Positions 35,270 through 44,118 are shown, numbered from the stretch's first letter. The stretch: DNA of 64,000 bases from Bordetella parapertussis (GCA_945897365.1 CAMDFD010000007.1:93635-157634), one strand, 5' to 3'. Program-made: numbers and translations. Notes: generated by a model not told the origin, from the sequence alone.

Positions 35270-36133
35270 TTATCTTTTCGCTGTAATCACGGTCGTTGAT
35301 GCATCTTTCAGGCTGGCATTAATTTTTTTCCCAGCCACTTCACCTACAAAGGTTTGGGGCTTATCTTTGGCATCGATATACGTCAAGGTTAATTGAGAGC
35401 CATTGAGTTTGCCTGTGACGCGTTGCGTGCGATTGTCGCCAAAGGTCAGCGTTCCTTCTATTTTTTGAAATTTCTGCTGCAGACTTAATTGCGCTGTCGT
35501 GATGCCTGGTAAACCTGTGACTGACCATTCACCTTGCACTTTGGCCGGGACGATCCAGTAATAGCCTCGACCCCCACCTTCAGAATTAACGATTTCATCG
35601 GGCTCCCATGTACCCATCATGAAGGAGTTAGAGACCACCCGTGTACCGGGTTTCATATCGAGGATGGTCGGTTTGAGTTTCATATTGAGGGTCGTCAAAA
35701 GATAAAGCGTCACCACCGTCGCATTTGAAAAATCTTCTTCAAAAATATCACCCGTGACGATGGTGACTTTATCGGAAACATTCGCGCGTTGAGCGTTTTG
35801 TCGGGCCAAGTTCGCCATGTCTGGGTTGAATTCGATGCCGACCGCGCGAGCGCCAAATTGACGAGCGGCTTGGATCGGTATCTTGCCATCACCGGCACCG
35901 AGATCGTAGACCACGTCATTCGGATTGACTTTGGCTGTTTCAAGCATTTTGACGACCAAATCATTGGGTGTGGGGACCCAAATCACATCCTTGCCTGCTT
36001 GAGCGACCGTTGGTTCGTAGATTTTTTTATCTGACTGTGCGTGCGTTGTGCCCGAGATTAATAAAAATCCTATTGCGGCCGTCGTGGATACGAGCTTTTT
36101 GAGGGGGTATCCGAACAAAATGTGTTGAAACAT
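35270..36133 (-). CDS. Exported SAM-methyltransferase-like protein (copy A)
   Basis: A 287-residue protein. Residues 1-33 form a Sec signal peptide (hydrophobic core IGFLLISGTTHAQ). Then comes WVPTP, a class I methyltransferase core with motif I DLGAGDGK at 77-84, the acidic residue in GIEFNP (Glu101), and TGDIFEEDF. A second, all-beta-looking domain (about 190-287) has repeats of the type GKLNGSQLTLTY and VGEVAGKKI. Bacterial FAM173-like methyltransferases share the core (VPTP...YDLG.GDG), but an exported copy has no obvious SAM supply. The ATG follows GGAGCCATTCCA. It is divergent from the frameshifted Bug gene; two paralogues follow at 37237 and 39277. Confidence 0.85.
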   Translation of the reverse strand: MFQHILFGYPLKKLVSTTAAIGFLLISGTTHAQSDKKIYEPTVAQAGKDVIWVPTPNDLVVKMLETAKVNPNDVVYDLGAGDGKIPIQAARQFGARAVGIEFNPDMANLARQNAQRANVSDKVTIVTGDIFEEDFSNATVVTLYLLTTLNMKLKPTILDMKPGTRVVSNSFMMGTWEPDEIVNSEGGGRGYYWIVPAKVQGEWSVTGLPGITTAQLSLQQKFQKIEGTLTFGDNRTQRVTGKLNGSQLTLTYIDAKDKPQTFVGEVAGKKINASLKDASTTVITAKR

Positions 36134-36242
36134 TGGAATGGCTCCGAATAAAGGTGGTCGTAAAGGACCGCAGTGAGGGTTATGCTATGGGCTGTGGGGT
36201 TAAATTGTCCAGCAGTTTTTGATGACATGGAGATATCTTTTT

Positions 36243-37210
36243 ATGCGTTTCGGATTATGTTTTTTAGCCACGGCTTTCACTGCATTGTCTATGATAGGTC
36301 CAACACAAGCACAAAGCTTTCCCTCAAAGTCGATTTCTTTTATCGTGCCCTTCGCAGCGGGCGGCCCGGCAGATCTTGTAGCGCGTGAAGTTGCCCGTTT
36401 GATGGCTGATGACCTTGGCAAGTCAGTCATTGTTGAAAATCAGCCTGGTGGTTCCGGCGTGGTCGCACTCAACAATATGAGTCGTACAACGGCTGACGGA
36501 TACACCTTATTGTTTGCCGCGTCCGGTACGGTGGTGATCCATCCCTTATTGAGCGATAAGTTTGATGCGGTGACCAAGCAACTTGCACCTGTGGGGTTGG
36601 TCTCGACGAGTCCGCATGTCTTGGTTGTGACCTCAAAAATCGGGGTTAAATCCGTGCAAGGCCTGATTAATTACGCGAAAGCAAATCCTGGAAAATTAAA
36701 TTTCGGTTCGGCGGGTACGGGTGGCGCAGCCCACTTAGGGATGGAAATGTTCAAGTCCCAAGCCAAGATTGATGCTGTGCACATCCCCTACAAAGGTACT
36801 TCGCAAGTGATCGCCGACTTGGCCTCTGGCGAAGTACAGGCCTTGTTTAGCAGCATGCCGTCATTGAAGCCGCTGCTGGATCGTGGGGCTGTTGTCGCAA
36901 TCGGCATGAGCGGCGCAAGTGCAGGCGCGGCAAAAATGGGGATTCCCGAGATTTCAAAGGCGGGTCTTGCTGAGTTTGGGTATACGACCTGGTATGGATT
37001 GTTTGCACCCGCAGGCACACCTTCTGAGACAGTCAACAAGCTCAATGCCGCCCTGAAAAAGTCTTGGCAAACTCTGAGCTCACTGCAAAGCTAAGCCCTC
37101 AGGGCTTGGATGTCCGTTACAGCACGCCCGCAGGACTCGGCGAACTGGTGCAATCTGAGGCCGCGGGTTGGTCCAAGATCATCAAAGAAGCCAACATCAG
37201 TATCAAGTAA
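36243..37210 (+). pseudogene. Bug/TctC-type receptor gene with a single-base frameshift (copy 7)
   Basis: The frame from 36243 encodes a normal signal peptide (cleavage after GPTQAQS) and the loops VPFAAGGPADLVAR and TADGYTLLFAAS. It runs to LNAALKK and then loses the family pattern, stopping at 37094. The missing C-terminus is found in another frame directly after: LANSELTAKLSPQGLDVRY, then STPAGLGELV, SEAAGWSKIIKEA, ending at a TAA at 37208-37210. One base is missing just after the AAAAAG at about 37061. The rest looks intact, so either the lesion is recent or it is a sequencing error. The ribosome site GGAG is 10 bases before the ATG at 36243. Confidence 0.85.
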
Positions 37211-37236
37211 ATTTAAAAAGTTTTATTCAGCGTCGT

Positions 37237-38124
37237 TTACTGTATTCTTTTCGCAGTGACGACGCTGTTTGGTTGTTGCTGAATAGAACCGTGCATTGTG
37301 TTCGCTCCAACTTCGCCGACAAAACGCATGAGCTTGCCGTCGGCATCGAGATATTCAAAGTTTATGCGCGATCCTCGAAGCCCCCCCTCGATGCGTTGTA
37401 TGTTTTTTTCTGTCAGCGTTAACTGTGCATCGAATTTTTGATTCTTTTGAATAATATTTAATCGCGCATTTTCAAAACCGGGAAGTCCTGTTACTGACCA
37501 TTTACCTTCGACTTTTGCGGGAATAATCCAAAAGTATCCAGAGGACTCACCGTTGGTCATAACGACTTCATCCGGGGTCCATCCGCCCATCGCAAAAGTG
37601 TGGGAGACAATGCGTGTGCCGGGCTTCATCTTCAGCAGAGTTGGCTTAAGTTTGATATTAAGATCAGTCAGGAGATAAAGTGTGACAACAGTCGCGTTTG
37701 AAAAGTCTTCCTTGAAAATATCACCCGTCACGATCGTCACTCGATCGCTAACGTCCGCTTGTTGAGCGTTTCGCCTCGCAAGTGCAGCCATATCCGGGTT
37801 GTATTCAATCCCAACAGCTCTAGCGCCATAGCGACGCGCCGCTTCGATTGGTATTTTTCCATCGCCTGAACCCAGGTCGTAGACGAGATCGACCGAGGTG
37901 ACTCGAGCCGTTTCTAACATGTTTGTCACGATCGCGTTTGGAGTCGGCATCCACATCACATCTTTGCCGCGTTGAGCCATGAGGGGTTGATACTGATCTG
38001 TGTCAGCATGTTGCGTGGTGCATCCTGCGACAAGGCTCATCATTACCGCAGTGATCATACCTACTCCTCGAAAGGGTAAGTGCGGGAGGGGTCTCAGGAG
38101 TGGCTTATTAAAAAAGGCGATCAT
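37237..38124 (-). CDS. Exported SAM-methyltransferase-like lipoprotein (copy B)
   Basis: A 295-residue paralogue of copies A and C. The N-terminus contains a lipobox, SLVAGC, near residue 35, so the mature protein should be a membrane-anchored lipoprotein. The core keeps WMPTP, DLGSGDGK (motif I), GIEYNP and TGDIFKEDFSNATVVTLYLL. The C-terminal beta-type domain ends in FVGEVGANTMHGS. The start is uncertain: ATG 38124 gives a basic n-region (K and R before the core) but no ribosome site, whereas ATG 38058 has GAGGAG upstream but a very short hydrophobic signal. It is convergent with the broken Bug gene and downstream of an intact Bug gene on its own strand. Confidence 0.83.
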   Translation of the reverse strand: MIAFFNKPLLRPLPHLPFRGVGMITAVMMSLVAGCTTQHADTDQYQPLMAQRGKDVMWMPTPNAIVTNMLETARVTSVDLVYDLGSGDGKIPIEAARRYGARAVGIEYNPDMAALARRNAQQADVSDRVTIVTGDIFKEDFSNATVVTLYLLTDLNIKLKPTLLKMKPGTRIVSHTFAMGGWTPDEVVMTNGESSGYFWIIPAKVEGKWSVTGLPGFENARLNIIQKNQKFDAQLTLTEKNIQRIEGGLRGSRINFEYLDADGKLMRFVGEVGANTMHGSIQQQPNSVVTAKRIQ

Positions 38125-38136
38125 TTAAAAATTGAT

Positions 38137-38173
38137 TAAAAAAACAGGCATCCCTGTTTGTGGGGATGCCTGT
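38137..38173 (-). terminator. Terminator after Bug copy 8
   Basis: An 11-bp stem (38144-38154 with 38163-38173) encloses an 8-nt loop. On the minus strand it is followed by seven T residues. It lies between the Bug gene (38207-39193) and methyltransferase copy B, so copy B needs its own promoter or read-through. Confidence 0.88.
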
Positions 38174-38206
38174 TTGATAGATGAGGCGAGTTAAACAGCT
38201 AAATAT

Positions 38207-39193
38207 TTACTTTTTTGCTGCGTTGGAGTCCTCGACCACTTTCTTCCATTTAGCGGTTTCCTTCGCCATGAACTCTGCGAAGTGCGCAGGTGTCTTGCCG
38301 ACGGGATCCGCACCCGCAACAATAAATCGCTGTTCAAGGTTGGGCATGATGGCGTTGACTTCTTTGTTCAGCTTGTCAATGATTGCCTGAGGAGTGCCTT
38401 TGGGTGCCAGTAGGCCAAACCAAGACCCCGAGGAGTAGCCAGGAAAACCACTCTCGGCGATCGTTGGAACGTCGGGCATGGACCGTGAACGCTCTAGGCT
38501 GGATACGGCGATCGGGATCAGTTTGCCGGCCTTGATGGCTGTAATCACCGAAGGAATTGTTGCAAACATAAAGTCCGTGCGTCCCGCTAGCAAATCATTC
38601 AATGCTTCGGCACCTTTGTAAGGGATATGTTGTGCTTCGACCCCCATACGCTGCATCAACATAAAGCTCGACAAATGTGCGGACGTACCGACACCTGTCG
38701 AGGCGTAATTTAGCTTGCCAGGGTTAGCTTTGACCCAGGCTTCAAAATCCTTGAAGTTTTTGATCCCTTTTTCAGGATTCACGACCAACACGTTCGGGAC
38801 GTCAGCGACCAAAATAATTGGCACCAAATCCTTGAGCGGATCATAGGCTAGCTTTTGCAAGGAGGGGTTAATCGTCAAAGGACCGACTGAGGCCATCAAA
38901 ATGCTGTAACCATCGGGAGCCGCTTTGACAATATCAGCAGTTCCAATATTGCCGCCCGCACCGGGTTTATTTTCAACGATGAAATTGGCGCCTTTCATGC
39001 GGCTGGGTAATTCGTTGGCAATTGCGCGTGCGATGACGTCTGTCGTACCGCCAGCGGTGAAACCCACCATGATTTTGACGGGACGGTCTGGATAATTAGC
39101 GGCTGTTTGTGCCTGGGCGGAAAGGGTTGCGCCCACAGAAAGCATACCGAGTGCGAAGGCCGAAGCGTAGCGTTTAAGTTTGGCGTTGATCAA
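38207..39193 (-). CDS. Bug/TctC-type periplasmic solute receptor (copy 8)
   Basis: A 328-residue receptor with signal peptide cleavage after LSAQAQ. Loops: VGFTAGGTTDVIAR and APDGYSILMASV; HIPYKGAEALNDLLAGRTDF in lobe two lacks the usual GxGPA. The start is TTG at 39193: the AGGAGATCC ribosome site lies at the right distance and no ATG would leave a full signal peptide. It lies between methyltransferase copies B and C on the same strand, and the terminator at 38137 ends its transcript. Confidence 0.9.
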   Translation of the reverse strand: MINAKLKRYASAFALGMLSVGATLSAQAQTAANYPDRPVKIMVGFTAGGTTDVIARAIANELPSRMKGANFIVENKPGAGGNIGTADIVKAAPDGYSILMASVGPLTINPSLQKLAYDPLKDLVPIILVADVPNVLVVNPEKGIKNFKDFEAWVKANPGKLNYASTGVGTSAHLSSFMLMQRMGVEAQHIPYKGAEALNDLLAGRTDFMFATIPSVITAIKAGKLIPIAVSSLERSRSMPDVPTIAESGFPGYSSGSWFGLLAPKGTPQAIIDKLNKEVNAIMPNLEQRFIVAGADPVGKTPAHFAEFMAKETAKWKKVVEDSNAAKK

Positions 39194-39276
39194 AAGGATC
39201 TCCTAAGTGTCTGATTTGTTTGAAAAGCGTATAAATATTTAATTAACCGATTTTGAGTATACGGGAGGATGAAGCG

Positions 39277-40143
39277 CTATTTAAGAAGTTTTTTAGCTGA
39301 AATGACGATGGAGGTATTGCCTTTCAAGGATCCTTTGATCCAATTGTTGTCAACGCTGCCAACAATGGTTCTCAGTTCACCCGTTTGATCTTGGTATTCA
39401 AAGCTAATTTGATCGCCGTTCAGTCGTCCCTTAATCGAGATGCTGTTCGTCCTACCTGGGACTTCAAGCGTACCTGTGATTTCTTGATATTGCTGCCAGA
39501 TGCTCAAACGCAAAGAATGGCTGTTTGATAAACCTGGTAGACCATTGATTGCCCAGCTACCTTCGACTCTGGCGGGCACGATCCAGAGATAACCCATATG
39601 ACCGGTATCGCTTTGCACAGTCTGATCGGCCGTCCAGTTGCCCATCGTGAAGGTATTGGAGACCACACGTGTCCCGGGTTTCATCTCAAGAATAGTGGGT
39701 CTCAGCTTGATGTTGAGCGCAGGTAGGAGATAGAGCGTTACAACGGTGGCCTTGGAAAAATCTTCTTTGAAAATATCCCCAGTGATGATGCTGACCTTGT
39801 TGGACACACCGGCAAGCTGGACATTTTTTCTCGCATACTCAGCCATATCGGGGTTGAACTCGATACCGATCGCGGTTGCATTAAATTGCTTTGCCGCTAG
39901 GATCGCGATTTTTCCATCTCCTGCGCCCAGATCGTAGACGAGGTCACTTTTCGTGACGTTTGCACTTTTAAGCATGCGCTCTGCAAGGTCTGTCGGTGTC
40001 GGTATCCAGATGACATCTTTGCCTTCTTGAGCAATGGTGGGTTTGTATTCGTTGGCGAAAGGTGTCGTTGTCCCGCAACCGATTAACACGCATGTCAGCA
40101 ACAGAGCGGGTATGGTGAGAAATGCGGATTGATACTGAAACAT
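39277..40143 (-). CDS. Exported SAM-methyltransferase-like lipoprotein (copy C)
   Basis: The third paralogue, 288 residues from the ATG at 40143. This start (MFQYQS) is preferred over ATG 40197 because it parallels MFQHIL of copy A. A lipobox, VLIGC, follows a hydrophobic stretch, so this too should be a lipoprotein. It keeps WIPTP, DLGAGDGK, GIEFNP and TGDIFKEDFSKATVVTLYLL, and the C-terminal domain with GRLNGDQISFEYQD. It lacks basic residues before the hydrophobic core, as signal peptides usually have, so the export prediction is less firm. It is divergent from an MscS gene. Confidence 0.83.
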   Translation of the reverse strand: MFQYQSAFLTIPALLLTCVLIGCGTTTPFANEYKPTIAQEGKDVIWIPTPTDLAERMLKSANVTKSDLVYDLGAGDGKIAILAAKQFNATAIGIEFNPDMAEYARKNVQLAGVSNKVSIITGDIFKEDFSKATVVTLYLLPALNIKLRPTILEMKPGTRVVSNTFTMGNWTADQTVQSDTGHMGYLWIVPARVEGSWAINGLPGLSNSHSLRLSIWQQYQEITGTLEVPGRTNSISIKGRLNGDQISFEYQDQTGELRTIVGSVDNNWIKGSLKGNTSIVISAKKLLK

Positions 40144-40234
40144 GTTTGAGTGTCCAGGGGTATCCCAAAAGGCGTATTGAGAATTATTGATAATCATTCT
40201 ACCGTCTTGCAAATCTAAAAGGAGTATTTAATTC

Positions 40235-41059
40235 ATGGATAAAGCAGACTTTACGCGGTATCAAGACCTCATTGTGTCGACTGCGACGGACCTCGGTATC
40301 AAGGTGTTAGCAGCGATCGCTTTTTGGGTCATTGGTCGTTGGCTGATCGGAACGGCTGTTTCGCTGGTCCGACGCTCGCTCGAAAAGCAAAAGATGGATC
40401 CTACCGTTTTGCGCTACGTGGGCTCGATCATCACTGTGACGCTCAATGTGTTGTTGGTGATTGGTATTTTGGGATATTTTGGAATTCAAACGACGACATT
40501 CGCCGCCTTGATCGCAGCCGCTGGTGTGGCAATCGGCGTGGCATGGTCGGGTTTGTTGGCAAACTTCGCCGCTGGTGCATTCATGGTGGTGTTGCGTCCG
40601 CTCAAAGTCGGTGATTTTGTGACGGTAGCGGGTGTCACGGGCACGGTCGTGGAGTTAGGTTTGTTTACCACCACCATTAATACTCCTGACAATGTGCAGG
40701 TCATGGTGGGCAACAACAAGGTGTTTGCCGACAATATTCAAAACTTTAGTCACAACGCGTATCGCCGTGTGGATTTAAAGTGTCAGTTGTCGGGAGCGGC
40801 AGATCACAATGCTGCGATGCAGGTTTTACGTGAAAACATTGCCGCAATTCCTAATGTATTGGCAGAGCCTGGAGTGGTGGTCGAGATTTTGGATTTCAGT
40901 CCAATGGGGCCAATCTTGGCGGTGCGTCCGTTTTGCAGCAACGACAATTATTGGCAGGTTTACTTTGACACGAATCGCGTTATTCGTGAAAGCCTGATTG
41001 CGGCTGGATTTCCAGCGCCTATGCCTGCGCAAACGGTGTTTGTATCCCAGCAGAATTAA
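40235..41059 (+). CDS. MscS-family small mechanosensitive channel
   Basis: A 274-residue MscS-type channel that releases solutes on hypo-osmotic shock. Three transmembrane helices span residues 1-120. The pore helix is rich in Ala/Gly: AAAGVAIGVAWSGLLANFAAGAFMV, then RPLKVGDFV begins the beta domain with the conserved VGDFV..AGVTGTV, followed by a cytoplasmic alpha/beta domain up to the end. The ATG follows AAAGGAGTATTTAATTC. Divergent from methyltransferase C with 91 bp between, and not obviously linked in function. Confidence 0.92.
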   Translation: MDKADFTRYQDLIVSTATDLGIKVLAAIAFWVIGRWLIGTAVSLVRRSLEKQKMDPTVLRYVGSIITVTLNVLLVIGILGYFGIQTTTFAALIAAAGVAIGVAWSGLLANFAAGAFMVVLRPLKVGDFVTVAGVTGTVVELGLFTTTINTPDNVQVMVGNNKVFADNIQNFSHNAYRRVDLKCQLSGAADHNAAMQVLRENIAAIPNVLAEPGVVVEILDFSPMGPILAVRPFCSNDNYWQVYFDTNRVIRESLIAAGFPAPMPAQTVFVSQQN

Positions 41060-41109
41060 GTATTTTTACTTCTTTTTAGTACTTAAAGTTCTTTTTGAGA
41101 TTTGAAAAC

Positions 41110-41150
41110 TGGAGTGTTTGATTTTGCTGAGCAAAATTCAAATCACTCCA
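41110..41150. repeat. Hairpin repeat, left copy
   Basis: A near-perfect hairpin with outer arms TGGAGTG and CACTCCA and inner arms around TTTTGCTGAGCAAAA. Its sequence is an inverted, about 90 percent identical copy of the second hairpin at 41227, 77 bp away. It lies in the 260-bp gap between the convergent mscS and methionine synthase genes. The rest of this gap (41151-41226) is AT-rich with one small stem at about 41179-41204 and no gene. Confidence 0.75.
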
Positions 41151-41226
41151 TTTTCTATAGGTTCAATGCACCGATTTCTTTTTAAGATCGGGTGTTCTAT
41201 TGATATTCCGTCATCATCATTAAGAA

Positions 41227-41283
41227 GTGACAAAAGGGGTGATTTGAATTTGCTCAGCAAAATTCAAACACCCCTTTCGTCAC
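41227..41283. repeat. Hairpin repeat, right copy
   Basis: A 57-nt hairpin with an outer 15-bp stem (41227-41241 with 41269-41283, one G-T wobble) and an inner arm similar to the left copy at 41110. No T tract flanks it, so it is not a standard terminator, though as a strong hairpin between convergent genes it could stop or protect transcripts. The pair could also be the ends of a small non-coding mobile element. Confidence 0.75.
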
Positions 41284-41319
41284 CTCACCTCAATTCTTTT
41301 AAATCTAAAACCTAAACAA

Positions 41320-42345
41320 TCAACTTAACTCTTTAGAAACAATCTCAGCTCCCGCCACAAGCGCCTGAAGCTTGGCATTCGCAACCGCGCGTGAAAGCGG
41401 TACCATCCCGCAGTTGGTACAGCCATACAAATGCTCAGGTTTCACAAACTTTAAAGCGCGACGCAACACATCTGCGACTTGTTCTGGCGTCTCGATCGTG
41501 TTCGTGGCTACATCAATCGCACCGACCAACACATCCTTGCCACGCAACAATTCAATCAAATCCATTGGCACGCGAGAATTTTGACACTCTAAACTGACCT
41601 GATTGATCGTGCTCTGCGCCAGCAGAGGAAAGACTTTTTCGTATTGACGCCATTCGTCGCCCAAGCTTTGTTTCCATTTGATATTGGCTTCAATGCCGTA
41701 GCCATAGCAAATGTGGACGGCACTCTTGCAGGTTAAGCCCTGCGCAGCACGTTCGAGGGTCTTGACACCCCAGTCGCGGACCTCGTCAAAATAAACGTTG
41801 AAAGCGGGCTCGTCGAACTGCACAACATCGACGCCCACAGCCGCCAATTCTTTGGCCTCTTCGTTCAAAATCTCAGCAAATGTCCAGGCCAGTTTTTCAC
41901 GGCTGTGATAGTAGTCATCATAAAGTGTATCGATCATAGTCATGGGACCGGGCAGTGTGAATTTGATCGGGCCCTTGGTCAGCATGCGAAGGCGCTTGGC
42001 ATCCTCGACAAAGACCGGACCGCCACGGCTGACACGATCCACCACGACAGGGACGTCTGCGTCATAACGATTGCGAATGCGCACTGTTTTACGGTTGACG
42101 AAATCCACACCTTTTAAGCTATCGATGAACGTCGTCACAAAGTGCTGGCGTGTTTGTTCACCATCGCCAATCACCGTGATGCCAGCACGCAATTGATCAT
42201 CAACAGATAAGCGCATCGCGTCGACTTTCGCTTGCGCGAGTGCTTCGCCTTGCAACTGCCAGGGCGCCCAGAGCTTTTCAGGTTCGGCGAGCCACGCGGG
42301 TTTGGGGAGGCTACCAGCGATGGCGGTGTTGATTGTTTTTGACAT
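41320..42345 (-). CDS. Short cobalamin-independent methionine synthase (core MetE type)
   Basis: A 341-residue protein corresponding to only the C-terminal catalytic half of MetE. The zinc site is complete: His211 and Cys213 in VHICYG, Glu253 in SLECQ, and Cys312 in TNCGM, so homocysteine activation is possible. The folate-binding N-terminal half of MetE is missing. Short MetE-like enzymes are known that use methyl donors other than methyltetrahydrofolate polyglutamate. The open frame extends to 42414, but MSKTINTAIAGSLPKP, starting at the ATG at 42345, matches the typical N-terminus. It stands alone, convergent with mscS. Confidence 0.85.
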   Translation of the reverse strand: MSKTINTAIAGSLPKPAWLAEPEKLWAPWQLQGEALAQAKVDAMRLSVDDQLRAGITVIGDGEQTRQHFVTTFIDSLKGVDFVNRKTVRIRNRYDADVPVVVDRVSRGGPVFVEDAKRLRMLTKGPIKFTLPGPMTMIDTLYDDYYHSREKLAWTFAEILNEEAKELAAVGVDVVQFDEPAFNVYFDEVRDWGVKTLERAAQGLTCKSAVHICYGYGIEANIKWKQSLGDEWRQYEKVFPLLAQSTINQVSLECQNSRVPMDLIELLRGKDVLVGAIDVATNTIETPEQVADVLRRALKFVKPEHLYGCTNCGMVPLSRAVANAKLQALVAGAEIVSKELS

Positions 42346-42426
42346 GATGTGGTGAAAATAAAAGGATGAAGTGAATGATAAAGGGGTTAAGAGAGCATTT
42401 TCTCGATTAGACAATAAGTTGACCGC

Positions 42427-44019
42427 TTACGCTTGAAAATCAATGGCTCTGGCACGCAGCTGTATATCGGCTCTCAGGGCTGACTTGAGAATTTTATGCG
42501 TTGGCGTCAACGGTAATTCATCTAAAAAGCTCACGAAGCGGGGCACTTTGACAGCGGTCAATCTCTTGCGGCACCAGTCAACGACTTCTTGCTCTGAGAG
42601 TGTGACGCTCGGCTTTTTAACTGCGGCGATCAAGATGTCATCCTCGCCAAGTTCAGAGGGGACCGCGATGGCTGCGACCTGATAAATACCGGGAAGCTCT
42701 CCAATCACCATTTCTAGTTCGGCAGCGGCGATATTTTCACCTCGTCGACGGATGATGTCTTTTTTGCGGGAGAGGTGATAGAAGTAACCGTCTTCGTCAA
42801 ACTTCACTAGATCTCCCGTTTTGAGCCATCCTTCATGAAATGCTTGTTGGGTTTGTTCTAGATCGCGGAAATAGCCTTGCATCGCAATAGGTGTTTTGAC
42901 CCAAAGCTCGCCGGCTTCGCCAGCCACGACATCGTTGCCGTCATCGTCAACGACCCGGCAGGTGGCCCAAGGGCGCTTAGGGTCAGGGTGTTTGCCTGGC
43001 AAGCCCATACTGCCAGGTTTGTCAGGGCCCTCCCAAGGGTTGCAGGTGACCCCGGGGATTTCAGTCATGCCAAAACCTGAAAAGAGTTTCTGAATACCGA
43101 ATTCTTGCCGGAAAATGGGTGCTGCACCTTTGCGCACGCCGTAAGCGACTCGCAGCTTGTGATCGGCACGGTATTCGCTGCGATCGCGTGCGCACAAAAT
43201 TGAGCCGATTGCTTCGATGATGTTGACGACAGTGGCGCCGTGATCGGCGGCGATCTGCCAGAAATTTGAAGCCGAGAAACGAGGCGTCAGAATCATGCAA
43301 CTACCGCTTGCCAACACACCGCTCAAAGAATAAAAAACAGCATTCACATGAAAGAAAGGCAGGATGATCAGGACGCGATCTTCGGGTTGTAGGTGAAGCC
43401 GTTCGACATTGGCCTCGCCAGCGGTCACCAAATTGAACTGGCTGTGCATCACACCTTTTGGAAAGCCTGTCGTGCCTGAGGTGTAAATGATGATGCAGGT
43501 ATCACTGGTTTTTCCCTGAGGCAATTGCTGCGTTGCACAAGAGGCGGCCAGCGCACCGAAGAGGGAGTCTGGTGCGTCGGCGGGCGCATCAATTTTTAAA
43601 ATCCAGGCGGCACCTTCAGTGTTTTTCAATGCGGCTACGACGACTGGAATCGCTGCTGTGTCGGCGATGACGCCTGAGACTGCGGCGTGGTTCAATACAT
43701 AATGGGTCTCGCGTTCGCCAAAGTCAGGGTTCACGGGCACCATAATGGCCCCTAAATAAGCCAGTGCGAAAAGAGTCAGGACATGTGCGGCATCATTGCG
43801 CCCCATGATCGCGACACGCATGCCTTGACGAACGCCTCTCTGGTGAAGGACCTGGACAAGTTTTTTATATTCTTGCTCAAATGCAGACCATGTCATTGTT
43901 CGGCCTTGCTGAACAATGAAAGGAGTTTCGCCCTTAACCTCTAGGCGGCTGGCAAACGCATCGTGCAAGCTGCCATCGTGTGTGCGGTAGGTATTCAGTA
44001 CGGCGAGGGGTGTTTTCAT
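42427..44019 (-). CDS. AMP-forming acyl-CoA ligase (crotonobetaine-CoA-ligase-like)
   Basis: A 530-residue ANL-family ligase. The P-loop YTSGTTGFPKGVM is near residue 179, followed by an ILPFFHVNAVFYS segment, GFGMTEIPG in the place of YGxTE, and KTGDLVKFDEDGYFYHLSRKKDIIRRRGEN in the hinge. Tail: LPLTPTHKILKSALR with the final catalytic lysine. The sequence pattern resembles crotonobetaine/carnitine CoA ligases and the ATP-dependent ligases near CaiB-type genes. It is divergent from a Bug receptor gene (start 44119), with 99 bp between them. Confidence 0.88.
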   Translation of the reverse strand: MKTPLAVLNTYRTHDGSLHDAFASRLEVKGETPFIVQQGRTMTWSAFEQEYKKLVQVLHQRGVRQGMRVAIMGRNDAAHVLTLFALAYLGAIMVPVNPDFGERETHYVLNHAAVSGVIADTAAIPVVVAALKNTEGAAWILKIDAPADAPDSLFGALAASCATQQLPQGKTSDTCIIIYTSGTTGFPKGVMHSQFNLVTAGEANVERLHLQPEDRVLIILPFFHVNAVFYSLSGVLASGSCMILTPRFSASNFWQIAADHGATVVNIIEAIGSILCARDRSEYRADHKLRVAYGVRKGAAPIFRQEFGIQKLFSGFGMTEIPGVTCNPWEGPDKPGSMGLPGKHPDPKRPWATCRVVDDDGNDVVAGEAGELWVKTPIAMQGYFRDLEQTQQAFHEGWLKTGDLVKFDEDGYFYHLSRKKDIIRRRGENIAAAELEMVIGELPGIYQVAAIAVPSELGEDDILIAAVKKPSVTLSEQEVVDWCRKRLTAVKVPRFVSFLDELPLTPTHKILKSALRADIQLRARAIDFQA

Positions 44020-44118
44020 ATTGATGCGCGTGCTTTGTTGTGTTTAGGTCAGCAGTTGCGTAAGCTTATTACAGATCGTCAAGGCGGTATCAATCAGAAT
44101 AAATATTTGGAGATAGAT

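Noticed and set aside
40144..40197. A longer start for methyltransferase copy C (ATG at 40197)
   Set aside because: It adds 18 residues without a better signal peptide, and the start at 40143 matches the MFQ start of copy A.
41118..41315. A 65-codon open frame across the hairpin pair
   Set aside because: It is produced by the repeat sequence itself; it has no family match that I recognise and no convincing ribosome site.
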